Shown piece after piece: positions 13,696 through 13,809 of a stretch of 13,809 bases of DNA. Under the pieces are notes generated by a model that did not search any database, was not told the origin of the DNA, and saw only the letters and a program-made list of their open reading frames with translations. The stretch spans positions 1-13,809 of the forward strand of contig UQAU01000043.1 of NCBI GenBank assembly GCA_900539035.1, in the 5' to 3' direction. Both the position numbers and the translations under genes were made by a program. This DNA is from an uncultured Collinsella sp. (GTDB taxonomy: Bacteria; Actinomycetota; Coriobacteriia; Coriobacteriales; Coriobacteriaceae). Numbering within the stretch: position 1 is the stretch's first letter; each line of letters begins with the position of its first letter.

Positions 13696-13809
13696 TCTAT
13701 CCCGTCGCCATGCCCGGGGCCGACCGCTTGATTTTTGCTCTGTTGTACGCGGGTCTCAGGCCGACAGCCACGATTATGGGGCGTAAAACGTGCGGGGTTG
13801 TGAAAAAAA

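Noticed and set aside
13775..13809. Start of a gene running off the right end
   Set aside because: An ATG at 13775 is open to the end, but it has no ribosome binding site and only 11 codons. Nothing can be supported.

Overview
The window looks like chromosomal DNA of a high-GC gut actinobacterium of class Coriobacteriia, most probably Collinsella or a close relative. This is inferred from protein character (a four-domain ribosomal protein S1, argG/argH, a UPF0597 cysteine desulfidase), strong Shine-Dalgarno sequences, several TTG/GTG starts and high GC at third codon positions. No phage, IS element, tRNA, rRNA operon or CRISPR array was seen. The first ~125 bases are G- and C-homopolymer rich and look like a low-quality contig edge.

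Layout. 190-1473 (-) is metY, O-acetylhomoserine sulfhydrylase, with a good promoter. 1705-2151 (+) is a C_GCAxxG_C_C-family cysteine-rich protein preceded by a hairpin touching its ribosome binding site. It converges on yigZ (2220-2855, -) with a shared terminator between them. 2973-3177 holds two back-to-back ~98-nt hairpins with the same internal layout and core motifs but different stem sequences. Next comes rnpB, the RNase P RNA (3192-3556, -), then rpsA (3895-5061, -) with its terminator. 5378-6136 (+) is a HAD hydrolase whose 3' end overlaps that of cyuA (6133-7452, -). rpiB (7724-8191, +) and ndk (8343-8747, -) converge with one terminator each. argH (9132-10562, -) and argG (11085-12311, -) complete arginine synthesis from citrulline. 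They are separated by a terminator and a 56-aa gene of unknown function (10681-10851, -). A Cof-type HAD phosphatase (12868-13695, +) lies divergently from argG behind a palindrome-rich control region. The last 114 bases hold no recognisable gene.

How the genes work together. Most are housekeeping or central metabolism: RNase P RNA and S1 (RNA processing, translation), NDP kinase (nucleotides), RpiB (pentose phosphates), ArgG/ArgH (arginine), MetY (homocysteine from sulfide) and CyuA (sulfide from cysteine). MetY and CyuA are opposite ends of sulfide handling but are not co-transcribed. Most genes are single units with their own promoters and terminators.

The best candidate for something undescribed is the pair of isostructural hairpins beside rnpB. 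Next are the 56-aa protein between argG and argH, an altered tRNA-CCA-binding loop in RNase P RNA, and the hairpin at the start of the C_GCAxxG gene. No complete new multi-gene system is evident.
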